A DNA stretch of 64,000 bases. Source: Coenobita brevimanus. Lineage: Eukaryota; Arthropoda; Malacostraca; Decapoda; Coenobitidae. Numbering within the stretch: the first letter of the stretch is position 1; each line of letters begins with the position of its first letter. The notes under the pieces were generated by a model that worked only from the letters and a program-made list of their open reading frames with translations, searched no databases and was not told the origin of the DNA. The stretch lies in contig CM064653.1 in assembly GCA_032717465.1 (NCBI GenBank), positions 37,923,555 to 37,987,554 of the forward strand. The letters are read 5' to 3'. The position numbers were made by a program, and so were the translations under genes. Positions 10,233 to 21,060 of the stretch are shown here, piece by piece.

Positions 10233-11460
10233 TCATTTTGAGATGCCTGGACACACTGCGTTTGAGGACTGGAGATCATAGGCAGCAGGAAATACAGACA
10301 GAGGGAGACAGTTCCAGAGCTGACCTGTTGCATAAATGAAAGACTGGGAGTAATGGTTAACTCTTGCATTAAAGAGTTGGACAGAAAAGGGATGAGAGTT
10401 TGCTGCCAGACGGGTGCTATGCGCCCATCGTAGAGGTGGAGGAATGCAGGCAGACAGTTCAGAGGAGCAGTGACCATTGAAGTAGCGATAGAAAAGAGAT
10501 AAAGATGCAACAGTGCGGTGAAGAGACAGAGGTTGAAGGGAGTCAGTAAGAGGAGGAGAGTTAATGAGACGAAAAGACTTTGACTCCACCCTATTGAGAA
10601 GAGCTGTATGTGGGAAGCCTCTCCACACATGACAGTTGTACTCCACACAGGGGCGGATAAAACTCCTGTATAGAGTCAACAATTGTGCAGGGGTAAAGAA
10701 AGAGCGGAGTCGGCTTAGCACACCCAATCTCTTGGAAGCAGATTTTACAAGAGATGTAATATGATCTTTCCAAGATAAGTCCCGAGTAAATGAAACCCCA
10801 AGCATGTTCAAGGATGATGCAGGATTAAGCTGAATATTATTAAACATTAGCGGGTATACTTGTGGAAGATTTTGTCGGGTTGATAGGTGTAAGAACTGAG
10901 TCTTAGATGCATTAAAAACAACCATATTATTTTTACCCCAGTCAGAGATACGAGCCAAGTCAGACATTAGGTGTGCCATAGCCTCATCCCTTGTTTGTTG
11001 AAGTAACTGTTGAGATGGGCGTTGCGGGAACCGAATGGAAAGGTGAATGGTGGAGTCATCAGCGTATGAGTGGATAGGGTTAGATGTACAGCTTAGAAGA
11101 TCATTGATGAATAAAAGGAAGAGAGTTGGTGATAGGACAGAGCCCTGAGGAACACCACTGTTGATAGATCTAGGAGAAGAACGATGGCTGTCTACAACAG
11201 CGGCTATAGAACGACCAGAAAGGAAGCTAGTGATAAAGGCACAGATAGAAGGATAGAAACCGTAGGAGGGCAGTTTGGAAATTAAAGATTTATGCCAGAC
11301 TCGATCGAAAGCCTTTGAGATGTCAAGTGCAATGGCAAAGCTTTCGCCAAAGTACCGAAAGGAGGATGACCAGGAGTCTGAAAGGTAGTTGAGAAGATCG
11401 CCAGTGGAGCGTCCCTGACGGAACCCGTACTGACGATTGGAAAGAAGGTTGTGATGGGAA
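10233..11460 (-). pseudogene. LINE-A copy 1 RT catalytic core and C-terminus
   Basis: Continuation in another frame. The palm motif YADD is intact at 11055-11066 and is preceded by SGVPQGSVLSP-like sequence (11110-11160). The open C-terminal part, 248 residues at 10233-10979, reads MAHLMSDLARISDWGKNN, FNASKTQFLHLSTRQNLPQ, LGVSFTRDLSWKDHI and INSPPLTDSLQPLSLHR to the end. Belongs with 11469-13268. Confidence 0.88.
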
Positions 11461-11468
11461 AGATGCCT

Positions 11469-13268
11469 TTAAATTTTTCTATTGAGAATTGACTCGAAAA
11501 CTTTTGAAATACAGGATGTTAAAGCAATTGGACGATAGTTGGAGGGTTGGGAGTGGTCACCCTTCTTTGGGACTGGCTGAATGAGGGCAAACTTCCAGCA
11601 AGAAGGAAAGGTACAAGTTGACAGACAAAGGCGAAAGAGTTTGCCTAGGCAGGGTGTAAGCACAGAAGCACAGTTCTTGAGAACAACAGGAGGGACCCCA
11701 TCAGGCCCATATGCCTTGTTAGTACTGAGGCCAGTGATGGCAGAAAATACATCAACTGAAGAAATTTTAATGTCAGCCATGAGGAAGTCAGAGGGGGGAA
11801 GAGATGGAGGAACAGCACCGGAATCGTCTAAGGTGGAATTGGAGGAGAAAGTCTGTGCGAAGAGATCTGCTTTATCAGTAGAAGAAATAGCTACAGAACC
11901 ATCAGAGTAGAAAAGAGGAGGGAAGGATGATGAGGTAAAGTTGTTAGAAAGATTTTTGGCAAGGTGCCAGAAGAAGCGGGAAGAATTCGAGTTGGAGAGT
12001 TGAGAGCATTTAGTATGGATGAAATTATTTTTAATAGAGCGAAGAACAGACTTAGCACGATTCCGGGCAGAAACGTAAAGATGATGTGATTCAGGGGTGG
12101 GTTGGCTCCGGTACCTTTTGTAGGCCCTCTCCTTGTTGCGGACAGCATTAGAACAAGCATGATTAAACCAAGGCTTTCTTGTGTTAGTCAAAGGGTATGC
12201 GAAAGGAATGTATGCTTCCATGCCCGAGAGAATAACCTCTGTAATGCGCAAAGCACACTCAGATGGCTCCCGGCCATGGAAGCAATAATCATTCCAGGGA
12301 AAATCAAAGAAGTACTGCCTGAGGGCCTCCCAGTCCGTGGCTCCAAAATGCCACAGATGACGTTTCCCTGGAGGGTCCACAGGCCGTACCGGAGTGATGG
12401 GACAGGTTAAGGTAATAAGGTTGTGACCGGAGGAGCCCAACGGAGAGAAAAGATTAACAGAGTAAGCAGAAGGATTAGTTGTGAGGAAGAGGTCAAGCAT
12501 GTTGGGGCTCTCTCCAAGGTGGTCAGGGATACGGGTAGGGTGCTGTACAAGCTGCTCTAGGTCATTAAGGATAGAAAAGATGTAGGCTTGTTCACCAGGT
12601 GGATCCGTGAAAGGAGAGGAGAGCCAAAGGTGGTGGTGAACATTGAAATCTCCTAGAATGGAGATTTCAGAGAAAGGAGAAATGGATAGAATGTGTTCCA
12701 TCGTAGAAGTAAGATAGTCGAAGAATTTTTGATAGTCAGTAGAATTAGGGGATAAGTAAACAGCACTGATATATTTAGTCAGAGAATGACAGGAAAGCTG
12801 AAGCCAGAGTGTAGAGAAATCAGAAGAATCGAGTTCAGGAACATGAGAGCAAGATAAGTCGTTGCGTATATATACACAACAGCCACCTTTGGCTTTGAAA
12901 TGAGTATAGAGAAAGTAGGAGGATACAGAAAAGGGTTTGCTGTCAGTTGCCTCAGACAGCTGAGTCTCCGTTAGAAAAAGAAGGTGAGGTTTAGAGGAGG
13001 AGAGGTGGTGCTCAATAGAGCGAAAGTTAGAGGAAAGACCGCGAATGTTGCAGAAATGAAGAAGAAGAGAGTCAGACAGTGGTTCCAGGCACCTCGAGTC
13101 ATCACCGGGAGAGGGGCGGATGGTGGGGGTATTTATGGTCCCCCCCCCCGGGGACTCCGAGGCTTGGTGAAGAGACACCATTTTAAATGAATTTTGAATA
13201 GGAAGTGTAGTGTGTACTGTGCATGTAGTTTGGTGTAGATAGTTAGAGAAATTGGTACTGGAGAGCAT
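11469..13268 (-). pseudogene. LINE-A copy 1 endonuclease and N-terminal RT
   Basis: A 599-residue open frame. Endonuclease blocks are [62 protein letters not shown] and a [10 protein letters not shown] end, where the SDH motif has become SGH. RT begins at [20 protein letters not shown] and [20 protein letters not shown]. The frame stops at NRKI because one base differs from the other copy near 11468; there the frame runs on into ILKHLSYHN. Together the catalytic-motif change and the frameshift make this copy inactive. Confidence 0.92.
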
Positions 13269-13436
13269 GCTGGCCTACTCTCTGTGTAACTGAGACACTG
13301 AAAAAGTTCAGCAATGGGGGATGGTCAGGAACTAGTCCTGAGGGCTGATGAAACGGGAGCTCCAGCACTCCCTGTCATCAGCTTTCCATCCACCTCGGGA
13401 GTACTGCCCTGCTCGACTGGTGCTACAGTCTACTCC

Positions 13437-13750
13437 GCCCACTTTGCCTTATGCTCTTCTAATACATTACTCACCTTCTCCATTTTATTAGTACTCTCTT
13501 CTAGTTTCCTCCTCAATTCAACATTTTCCTGCTTCAAATTTCTAATCTCTTCATTCACTGTTTCGTTGGATTGGATCAGACTCTGTATGGTAGTATCCGT
13601 ATTTTCAGACACATCCTTTATCACTAGATTCTCTACTTTCTTTTCAAGTTCACTAATCCTCATAATTAATGTTTTAACCAGGTCCATGACATTGGTATTT
13701 GTATCAAATCCTTGAAATTCGAGTCCCTCATTGTTTACATTTTCGGCCAT
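13437..13750 (-). pseudogene. LINE-B copy 2 ORF1, N-terminal coiled coil
   Basis: Starts MAENVNNEGLEFQGFDTNTN and continues as a heptad-rich coiled coil (LVKTLIMRISELEKKVENL, VNEEIRNLKQENVELRRKLE) ending EEHKAKWA at the LINE-A junction. If the G at the junction is shared, the reading passes in frame to RSEEEQKEVVSLREIIQEER in 10033-10098 beyond LINE-A. Role: presumed trimerising and RNA-binding LINE ORF1 protein. Confidence 0.78.
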
Positions 13751-13766
13751 GTTTAATGTTGGTTAA

Positions 13767-15731
13767 CCCCTTAACCGCGGGGTGTCACTTTCGTGACGCT
13801 TGGGAGCAAGGGATCATACCGCGGGGCGTCGCTTTTGTGATTCTGTGTTATTTTGAATTCACCCGGGCTTCCAAGTGGGGGCTTGTATCATCTATCAGTA
13901 CTGCCAATGTCCAACACTAGTCAGCACTCCTAATCTCATCTGTACTCCCATCCATTGTTGACAATTTAGCCATTTCTCCCCGTTCTTGACTCCCCTCCCT
14001 ACCCCCCCTCCATTACTCTATCCTCTCGCCTGCCCGGCCGTGCTACGCTAAGTAAATCTTCCCTGGAATTTTTCACTGATTTCATCCATTGAAATAAGCC
14101 CTATGTCCTATTCTTATACCAAATAATATATACAAGAAATAAGGTAAGTGAGAGTGCCATACACCTGGAATTGGCTAATTATCACCTGACAACACCTCAC
14201 GTGCACTCGTTCGCTAATTTTCGCTGTTTTTTTCCCCTTGAAATATGCCGTATAATCTATTTTCGTAATAAATATACATGTAAGGAGGGAAGGGAGAAGC
14301 CTAAGTGATATTTACATTCACCTGGAACTACCTAATTTATAATGTATTGTCTAGATTTCCTGCCAATCATTTCAGTGCTAGACAAAGCTGTTTCAAGATC
14401 TAACATTGGTAGCTCTGAATATATATCTCCTAAGTAGGCCTCTAATCTAATTTCATAATAAATATACATGTAAGGAGGGAAGGGAAAAGCCTAAGTGATA
14501 TTTACATTCACCTGGAACTACCAAATTTATAATGTATTGTCTAGATTTCCTGCCAATCATTTCAGTGCTAGACTTAGCTGTTTCAAGAACTAATATTGGT
14601 AACTCTGAATAACCCCTAAGCAGGCCTCCACGCTGGCCCTCCGTTATCAGTTTGCTCTCATCTTCCGAAGCGAGGGTACGTATGTTTCTTCTTGCTGACT
14701 TCAAGGCCTTTTTTCACCCCCATGCAAATGGCCCTGTGACCTTTACCCCCTACTAAACCTCGTGTGGAAAGAGGTAAAGGGCTGACAATTGATAAAAGAG
14801 TGACTACGATCTTTCTATTGAGTAAAACAGTGCAAGTGGAATTGTAAATAATGTGTAAATAATGTGTAAACAGCAAGTGAAAGTAATGAATGTAAATATA
14901 CGTGAACAATGGAAAATAGTTTTATAAGTTATTTCAAGTGACAGTGCACAACACAGTGTAAATAAAATAGAAATGTAAATAATGTAAATAAAATAGAGAA
15001 CGTAAATAGAAATGTATATGAGTAGTATTATAAGAATACGAGTATATACCCTAGGAGTAATGAAAGTGAAAGTTTCACTCTAGCATGTCTGAATGCTATG
15101 AGTTATGAAAGTGAAGATGAAAGTGACATTCACTCTCAATGCCAGTATACAGGACAAGAAAGTGAATGCTACATATTTTACTGAAAGAAATTGAATCCCT
15201 ACAGTGACAATAAACTAATACTACTGAAGGAAACTTATGGATAAAGACTGTAGATATATATAAGTGTTATATAGTAATAGAAATATAAAGTGTGAGGGGT
15301 TTTATGAATAATAAATGACAGAGTACCAAGAGCGAACTAGTGCCAGTGCGACAATCAGACGCGCTCGTAATTTCCATTGCTTTCACAGTGTTTTTTTTTT
15401 TTTAGTATGGATCCCAAACTACTTGATAATTGTAGAATAGTGTTTATAGTGTTTGTATCTGGCTGTGGTAATCATATTACGGGTTGTCGGGAAGTGTAAA
15501 GTGGAGACTTCGTTACTCTACTTCAGAGGTCTCCACAAGTCCTACGGTAACCGACGAAGGCTCAACAATCATTCCAGGAGAAAGCTGAAGGTATGTGCCA
15601 TAAGCATATGTAATTTTATTATTCTAGGACTAATAACTGATTTTTGGCAAATATTTTTTGAGAGTCTGTCGGAGCCCAAATAACACCGCGGCACACGCAA
15701 GTCATTGGTAAACAAGCCCGCGGTGTAGGGG
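13767..15731. mobile_element. PB-1: piggyBac-like non-autonomous element
   Basis: Left end TTAA/CCCCTTAACCGCGGGG (13763 on). Right end, read on the minus strand, CCCCTACACCGCGGGC with TTGA at 15732-15735. The C-run termini and TTAA-type target fit piggyBac. It has no recognisable transposase, only an acidic frame near 15090-15180. It holds a 190-bp imperfect tandem duplication (14266-14455 and 14456-14600). Confidence 0.65.
14262..14605. repeat. 190-bp tandem duplication inside PB-1
   Basis: AATATACATGTAAGGAGGGA occurs at 14271 and again at 14461. Flanking text (CATTCACCTGGAACTACC, TTGTCTAGATTTCCTGCC) is repeated with a few changes. Confidence 0.92.
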
Positions 15732-15944
15732 TTGAGTACCAAAACAGCTGTTACCAAAAAAAACTACAAACATTCAGGTATACTCTAGCCAATAAATCTT
15801 TACATTTTTGGTAGTCTATTAACTTTCATTATTTTAAATTTAAGACAAGACCTTAGGAGACAGGACAGACAAAATTCCTGAAACTACTTAAGGTTAGCAG
15901 CGATGGCTGGGACGTCTGCTCCCTCCAGCTGTTCGTGCGTGTGT
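15732..15944. other. Intron sequence, no feature recognised
   Basis: Short A-rich stretch between PB-1 and a GT-rich microsatellite; nothing identified. Confidence 0.5.
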
Positions 15945-16380
15945 GCATGCGTGCGTGTGTGTGTGTGTGTGTATCTGTTCCCATTTTATGAACAGCCTGA
16001 GTTATCAACATGAAACCTTCAGGGTATCAAGATATGGCCAAAATCTTTGCTGAGTTCGAAAATGGGCACTTGGGGTCAAGGTCACCAAAATGGCTGCCAA
16101 AGGTCAGCTAGTTTGTATTGCCTACTTTTAGCACCATTATATCTCAAGAACAGCTTGATCTATCAATATGAAACCTTGAGGGTATCAAGATATGACCAAA
16201 ATCTTGGACTAGTTCGAAAATGGGCACTCAGGGTCAAGGTCACCAAAATGGCTGCCAAAGGTCAACTAGCTTTTATTACCCACCTTGAGCACCATTATAT
16301 CTCATGAGTGGCTTGAAGTATCAACATGAAACCTTCAGGATACCAAGATATGGCCTAAATCTTGGACTTGGTCAAAAGCT
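15945..16380. repeat. GT microsatellite followed by 158-bp tandem repeat, about 2.5 units
   Basis: Units start TATCAACATGAAACCTTC at 16003, 16161 and 16319, exactly 158 bp apart. Each carries GGGTCAAGGTCACCAAAATG, at 16074 and 16232 in the first two. The open frame at 16047-16307 is simply the repeat translated. Confidence 0.92.
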
Positions 16381-16439
16381 TACTCTGGCCAGCAATTAGC
16401 ATTCGCCTCTAGCATTCGGCTCCAGAATGCTTTTCCTTC

Positions 16440-17037
16440 ATTTTTATTATTTTATACAAGGAAGAAGGAATCAAGGGCCAGAAGCCTGCAAGCCTGTTCC
16501 TTCCAAGAAAAAATAAAAACAAGATACCAGAGAGCCAAATTCAGGATCCGTTCACTTCAAGATACCTGGACACTGCGTTTGAAGTGTGGAGGTCATATGC
16601 AGTAGGAAATACAGACAGTGGAAGATGGTTCCAAAGTTGACCTGTTGCATACATGAAGGAATGGGAATAACGGTTAACTCTTGCAATAGAAAAGGGATGA
16701 GAGTTTGTTGCTAGACAGATGCTATGCACCCACCACAGTGGTGGCGAGATGCAAGCAGACAGTTCAGTGGAGCAGTGACCATTGATGTCGTGAGAGAAAA
16801 GTGATAAAGATGTAACAGTGCAGTGAAGAGATGGAGGTTGAAAGGAGCCAGTAAGAGGAGGAGAGTTAATGAGACAAAAAGCCTTTGACTCCACCTTACT
16901 GAGAAGAGCTGTATGTGGGCAGCCTCCCCACTCGAGATTTGTACTCTACACAGGGGGGCTGATAAAACCGTGTATAAAGTCAACAACTTGCAAGGATAAC
17001 GAAAGCATGGAGTCAGTTTACACACTTATTCTCTTGG
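16440..17037 (-). mobile_element. LINE-A fragment, 3' end
   Basis: C-terminal RT remnant (INSPPLTGSFQPPSLH, CSTELSACISPPLWW, NARVNRYSHSFMYATGQLWN in broken frames) and 3' UTR with A-rich end at the left. The truncated 5' end abuts the RTE-1 fragment at about 17040. Confidence 0.85.
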
Positions 17038-17044
17038 AAGCAGA

Positions 17045-17745
17045 GCCTATGAATATCCCCTTCCCTTACTGCCCAGATCCCACTACCATACAGCATTACA
17101 CTCGTAACACATGCTGCATACGAAGATCCCATAACACGGAGAGAGAGCCCTTTCAATGTCAGGTGATGCAAAAGATCCCTGAACTTTCTCCAATCACTCC
17201 TTACCTTTGTCACAGAGCTAGCTCCAGTTCCACCTCCAGCACATAACGTATCCCCCAGATAAAAAAAACTCTTCCATATACTGTACTCAAGAGACTCACC
17301 ATCAGGATCAATCCTTTCACACTGGACAATCTCTATATGCTCTCCCCAACACACTGCATACACAAAATTAGCATTACCTCACAGTTTACCTTTGATACAT
17401 CTCTTATGCACCCACTTATTACAAATACTGCACAAGACTGAGCTACTTTCCACACCCTTGTGGCAAACTGCACATGGTCACTTTCCGTCTGCAAACCACC
17501 ATCAGCCCTAGACATCGTCACTTTTGTTTTATCTGCATTTACATTCAAACGCTTGTTCCCCCATTTCATTTCTCAACTCCCTAAATGTTTCCTCTGCCTT
17601 CCTTTCATTCTCTGCAATCAACACCAATCCATCAGAATACAAATCTCCTACAGGAGACCATTCCTGAAGTCATGTGAGAAAGCTTCAAGCACCATGACAT
17701 GCAATAAGGGGCACAAGACTAACCCCAGATGCATGCCAACATTTG
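17045..17745 (-). mobile_element. RTE-1 fragment
   Basis: Aligned to 30240-30930. It carries GEHIEIVQCERIDPDGE-like, FYLGDTLCAGGGTGASSV, VRSDWRKFRDLL, LKGLSLRVMGSSYAACV and VMLYGSGIWAV blocks, and at 17333-17569 KRLNVNADKTKVTMSR. Frames are broken. Probably one degraded insertion into which LINE-A then integrated. Confidence 0.85.
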
Positions 17746-18385
17746 CAAAAAACTTTTTTTTTTTTTTTCCACTATCCCCTTTATTACCCCTTAGGACTCC
17801 CCCAGATCTGCCCGAGCCTTTCCCCAACTGCCCTTAAAAGTATCAAGCTTTCATACAGCAGCCTAAAAACATAATGATAAACATTTTTATAAATACACTT
17901 ATTGTCCTTAGGATAGAATGTAATCGTAGACAGATTTGGTGTGATGAGGGAGGGAAAAGGAAATGTGCAGAGGTCCTTTATAAGTCATGTGCACTGCACT
18001 ACTGAAACACATTCATAGAAAGGCAGAAAATGTGACATCTGAGTCATTTTAGGTCATTTCCTGCTATACAGATTCTATTCACACTATACCCACTTGATGA
18101 TCCTGACAGTGTCATTCCATTACAGATAAGTTACACAGTGAAAACATGCATCACAGGCAATCATTTTGTACACAAAGTTTTGAAAAAGAATTGTACACAA
18201 AGTTTTGAAAAAGAAGTGATAAAATAAAAAGTGTATGATTCATTTACCTGCTTGAGATTTTTTTTGTGAGAAGCAGGGTTAAGAAGTTGATTATGAGAGT
18301 GATTAACTAAATAAATGACAGAGCAATTCTACTGCAGCAACTGAAAATTCTGTGCAGTATCATTTTTGCATATTATACTAGAAAA
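17746..18385. other. Intron sequence with a 25-bp direct repeat
   Basis: No gene or mobile element recognised. TTGTACACAAAGTTTTGAAA occurs twice in tandem around 18167-18215. Confidence 0.55.
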
Positions 18386-18652
18386 CCATTTACTATGCTG
18401 GGTGGTAACCATATAACCAAATCATGGGGCCTGGTAATTTAGAGAATAATTAAGGCGCTCCAATCAGACTGAGCCAGTGTATGTTTCTATCCAAGAGGTA
18501 GTTGGGGTTTATTGCTCACATAATACCACTCAGGGATGAGTAAGGCTGGTCACTCTCATCTTAAATGTCAGGACCAACTTGCCTGGGCCTGGGCTCCTAC
18601 GCTCCTCATGGGGCAACAAAGGACTGGCTGATGGATGGATGGATGGATGGAC
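18386..18652 (+). mobile_element. SINE-H copy 1, 5' truncated
   Basis: Core CCATTTACTATGCTGGGTGG, TAACCATATAACCAA, ACTCAGGGATGAGT, GGTCACTCTCATCTTAAATG and CTCCTCATGGGGCAA, ending in (GGAT)n. The same order recurs in at least seven other places in the window. Confidence 0.88.
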
Positions 18653-19266
18653 TAATTAAAATTTTTCATCACAAACCTAATGATATTCAATACCTTCACC
18701 AACACTGATGGGCACTGTTTTGAGATCATTGCCCAAGGACTGAAAATGGTAAAAACTAATCCAGTTTGTCTTCTTTCTAAGGATTACACGGCAAAGGTTA
18801 ATATTAAAAAATCATTTTTTTTTTTTATATCAATAATGCCCAGGCAAACGGACTGCACTTTTTCACTCACCATTCAATATCCTGGAATCCTGACTCCATC
18901 TTGCATGTATAAACATCCACACTTATGCAATTCACATCTACTTTTAACTAGTTAATCCAACAACTATCAGTTCACTTGGAATGAATGAGGGTATCAAAAT
19001 CATGTCATACACTCCTCTGGACAAAATTCTTTCAACCACCTTCATCCACCAGGAGTTCCTTAGCCTTATTACTCACTATATCTTGCTTTCTCATACACCT
19101 GTATACAGTACATATCTATCCATCTTCCAGGCCTGGCTTCAAACTCAATCAGATAAACTCTCCACAAGACTATATCATTTAAGCACACTCTCCTTGACTA
19201 TGGTGTCCACAATGTCATCTTTTTCATTCTATTCTTGCTTCTTCCAGACAATTTTATTTAGCTTAC
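18653..19266. other. Intron sequence upstream of exon e donor side, nothing recognised
   Basis: AT-rich intron between SINE-H copy 1 and exon e. A plus-strand open frame at 18981-19430 overlaps exon e in antisense and has no family signature. Confidence 0.55.
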
Positions 19267-19356
19267 CGGGTCTGGGTGAGGTCCAGCTCCTGCCACAAAA
19301 CTGTTCTTGCCAGGGATGTCAGAGGCTGTCACAAAGTTCACAACTCCTCCAAGTGT
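19267..19356 (-). CDS. AO/XDH exon e: a/b hammerhead domain, DIPG motif
   Basis: This 90-bp exon encodes 30 residues, beginning TLGGVVNFVTASDIPGKN and ending SFVAGAGPHPDP. Joined to exon d it reads DASEAL-TLGGVV, matching the family pattern SEAL-x-L-x-GVV-x-x-x-[TS]-A-x-DIPG. The acceptor is GGCCAATAG and the donor CCG/GTAAGC; both ends are phase 0. The intron after it runs 17.4 kb to exon f and carries much of the LINE load of the left part of the window. Confidence 0.93.
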
Positions 19357-19625
19357 CTATTGGCCACACAGAATTCATTTGTCAGTTCAGATTTGTTAAT
19401 ACTTCTGATACACAAAAGAAAACTATTTAGTCAGTAAAAATAAACTAACAGTACTGTCTTGTCAAACTGATAATACAATATTCAGTAGGCTATCTAGCAT
19501 ATGAACATTTCTTCTAGTTACAGATGTGAGGAATTATCTATCCATAAAATTAATTTGAAAATCATGGCAACCACTTTATCAAATAAATAAAAAACACAAC
19601 TGTAGCCACTAAATCAAACTCTTAC

Positions 19626-19741
19626 CAAAGCTTCTGAAGCATCAATGGATTTTATCTTGGCTGCTGCCTGAGTTGTAAGAACCAAGGCAGCATGGAGCTC
19701 ATTAGGCAGGTATGGAACATCATCAAGGTACTTAGCCTCAC
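19626..19741 (-). CDS. AO/XDH exon d: a/b hammerhead domain
   Basis: This 116-bp exon supplies the last two bases of a glycine codon and 38 residues: EAKYLDDVPYLPNELHAALV then LTTQAAAKIKSIDASEAL. GEAKYLDDVP and the ID-x-SEAL pattern identify the a/b hammerhead (Ald_Xan_dh_C) domain that opens the molybdenum-binding half. The acceptor is TTTTATAG and the donor is TTG/GTAAGA. It ends in phase 0. A long (GA)n microsatellite lies in the intron just upstream (19859-19901). Confidence 0.95.
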
Positions 19742-19854
19742 CTATAAAAAACACAAAAAATGTATTGGGAACATTGCATTCTACAGTATAAAGAAACTGC
19801 AAAAAACACAGATTATCATTATCATCTTGACATGCTGATGTAAGATTGGATAGG

Positions 19855-19858
<4 letters not shown>

Positions 19859-19901
<43 letters not shown>
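19859..19901. repeat. (GA)n microsatellite
   Basis: Perfect GA run in the short intron between exons c and d. Confidence 0.97.
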
Positions 19902-19904
<3 letters not shown>

Positions 19905-20058
19905 ACAAAAAATGTGCCCCAATGAAACTGTTCAGACACTTATTCACACATCATTCCAGCCCCTGGAAAACAGGTTATACTGCTCTACCATCTTCACATT
20001 TTTTTTTCCATCATACTACTGTCTGCAAATACAACATTTCTGAGAAAAACTTTCTGAC

Positions 20059-20224
20059 CTGAGATCTGTGTTGCAGACTCTAGTTTGGGCACTGGCTCCC
20101 CGACAGGCCATGTGTCCTTGTTCATGTCAAAACTCTGTTGGCCGCTTGAAAGGGGGCGCTCCAGGTTTGGTCCAGCAGAACGCAATCTGACTGGTGCTGC
20201 TTCACCCAGGAATCCTACCACTGT
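20059..20224 (-). CDS. AO/XDH exon c: linker to the molybdenum-binding half
   Basis: This 166-bp exon encodes 55 residues plus one base, from TVVGFLGEAAPVRLRSAG through LERPLSSGQQSFD and WPVGEPVPKLESATQIS. The ERPLSSGxQxF, WPVxEPxPKLE and Q-x-S-G motifs are diagnostic of the linker between the flavin domain and the molybdopterin domain. It begins in phase 0 after CTTTTAG and ends in phase 1 before GTCAGA. The split glycine is completed by exon d, giving QISGEAKYLDD, the family signature at the start of the a/b hammerhead domain. Confidence 0.95.
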
Positions 20225-20609
20225 CTAAAAGGCGATTAGAAATTAGTCTGGAAAACTCTTCATGGTGTTACACCTTTACTGCTCAATCAGGAATGTATGG
20301 ACCAGAGGTCAGACTATCCAGTCCTGACATTTGAGGCCAAGATGACCAACCACAAAACCTTAAGTGGAATTATGTGATCAATAAACCCCGACCATTCCTT
20401 GGATTATGCCCTTTATAGGCCACATCCAGTTAAAGTGCCTCAACCCACTGGACCATCTTGATTCTGGAAACTCCTGCTTATAATAACTTTGGACATGATG
20501 AGTGCTACTTTTCCCACTTCAGATAATAGAGTCTGTATTTAACAATATCAATAAAAAGTTATTACAGCATAAAACTTTTCTTGTTTTAATAAAATATCAA
20601 TTTTTTTTG
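20225..20609. other. Intron sequence with a degraded SINE-H stretch
   Basis: 20260-20480 shows scattered SINE-H words in reverse (CAGACTATCCAGTCCTGACA, AATAAACCCCGACCATTCCT), so probably an old minus-strand SINE-H. The rest is AT-rich and unassigned. Confidence 0.5.
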
Positions 20610-21056
20610 TGGTAAGTGGGGGCTCTCACCATCCACTCACTCGATGTAGTGCTGCTGTCGGGTGTCTGCTCTTTCCTCTCCTCCATCCTTCTTTCCTTCC
20701 ATCCTCTTATGTTTTTCTTTTCTTCATTCTTTCCTCTTCCCTCCACCTGTGGGTGACTCTACACTGAGTGACAAGCCAAATAGTTTCCTGTACACCAGGA
20801 AACCATTTACTATGCTGGGTGGTAACCATATAACCAAAATTTGGCACCTGGGGGTTTAGTGGGTAATTATTGAGCTCCAATCGGATGGAGCCGGTGAAGG
20901 TTTATTTTCAAGGGGTGGTTGGGGTTGAATGCTCATGTAATGCCACTCAGGGATGAGTGAGGCTGGTCACTCTCATCTTAAATGTCGGGACCAACTGCCT
21001 AGTCCCGGGCTCCTATGCTCCTCATGGGGCAATGTAAGATTGGATGATGGATGGAT
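20610..21056 (+). mobile_element. SINE-H copy 2, most complete
   Basis: Runs from GTGGGGGCTCTCACCATCCA through a pyrimidine-rich stretch (20670-20750), GTGACAAGCCAAATAG, the palindromic CCTGTACACCAGG, CTGGGTGGTAACCATATAAC, GGATGAGTGAGGCTGGTCAC and CTCCTCATGGGGCAATG to a (GGAT)n tail. About 445 bp. I found no convincing Pol III A/B boxes, so its RNA ancestor is unknown. Confidence 0.85.
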
Positions 21057-21060
21057 GATC

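Larger units (their letters stand above)
10099..13436 (-). mobile_element. LINE-A copy, near full length, inserted in LINE-B ORF1
   Basis: Jockey/I-like LINE read right to left: 5' leader (13270-13436), endonuclease plus reverse transcriptase, 3' UTR, and a 36-bp A tail seen as T at 10099-10134. Co-linear with the copy at 54386-57692 through both ends, so the ends are well defined. LINE-B reading resumes on both sides (AAGTGGGC right; ACGTTCAGAAG left). Confidence 0.92.
6252..13762 (-). mobile_element. LINE-B copy 2, near full length, split by a SINE and by LINE-A
   Basis: Reading right to left: ORF1 start (13750), LINE-A inserted at 10099-13436, ORF1 middle, SINE-5S at 9847-10032, ORF1 end (9336-9840), endonuclease (8750-9384), linker (8012-8746), reverse transcriptase (6450-7999) and a 3' tail to 6252. 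Removing the two insertions leaves about 4 kb, a usual CR1-type length. ORF2 is broken near 9190, 8750, 8005 and 7570. The 3' tail carries an extra segment (6252-6440) also present in copy 3. The right end abuts piggyBac-like PB-1 at a TTAA. Confidence 0.9.

Noticed and set aside
14262..14605. CRISPR-like or regulatory array
   Set aside because: Two 190-bp imperfect units inside a DNA transposon in an animal genome; no short spaced repeats.
15453..15683. 76-residue ORF in PB-1 as a transposase
   Set aside because: No DDD catalytic block or cysteine-rich tail typical of piggyBac transposases.
18981..19430. 149-residue plus-strand ORF
   Set aside because: Antisense to AO/XDH exon e, whose splice sites and conserved protein fit the minus strand.
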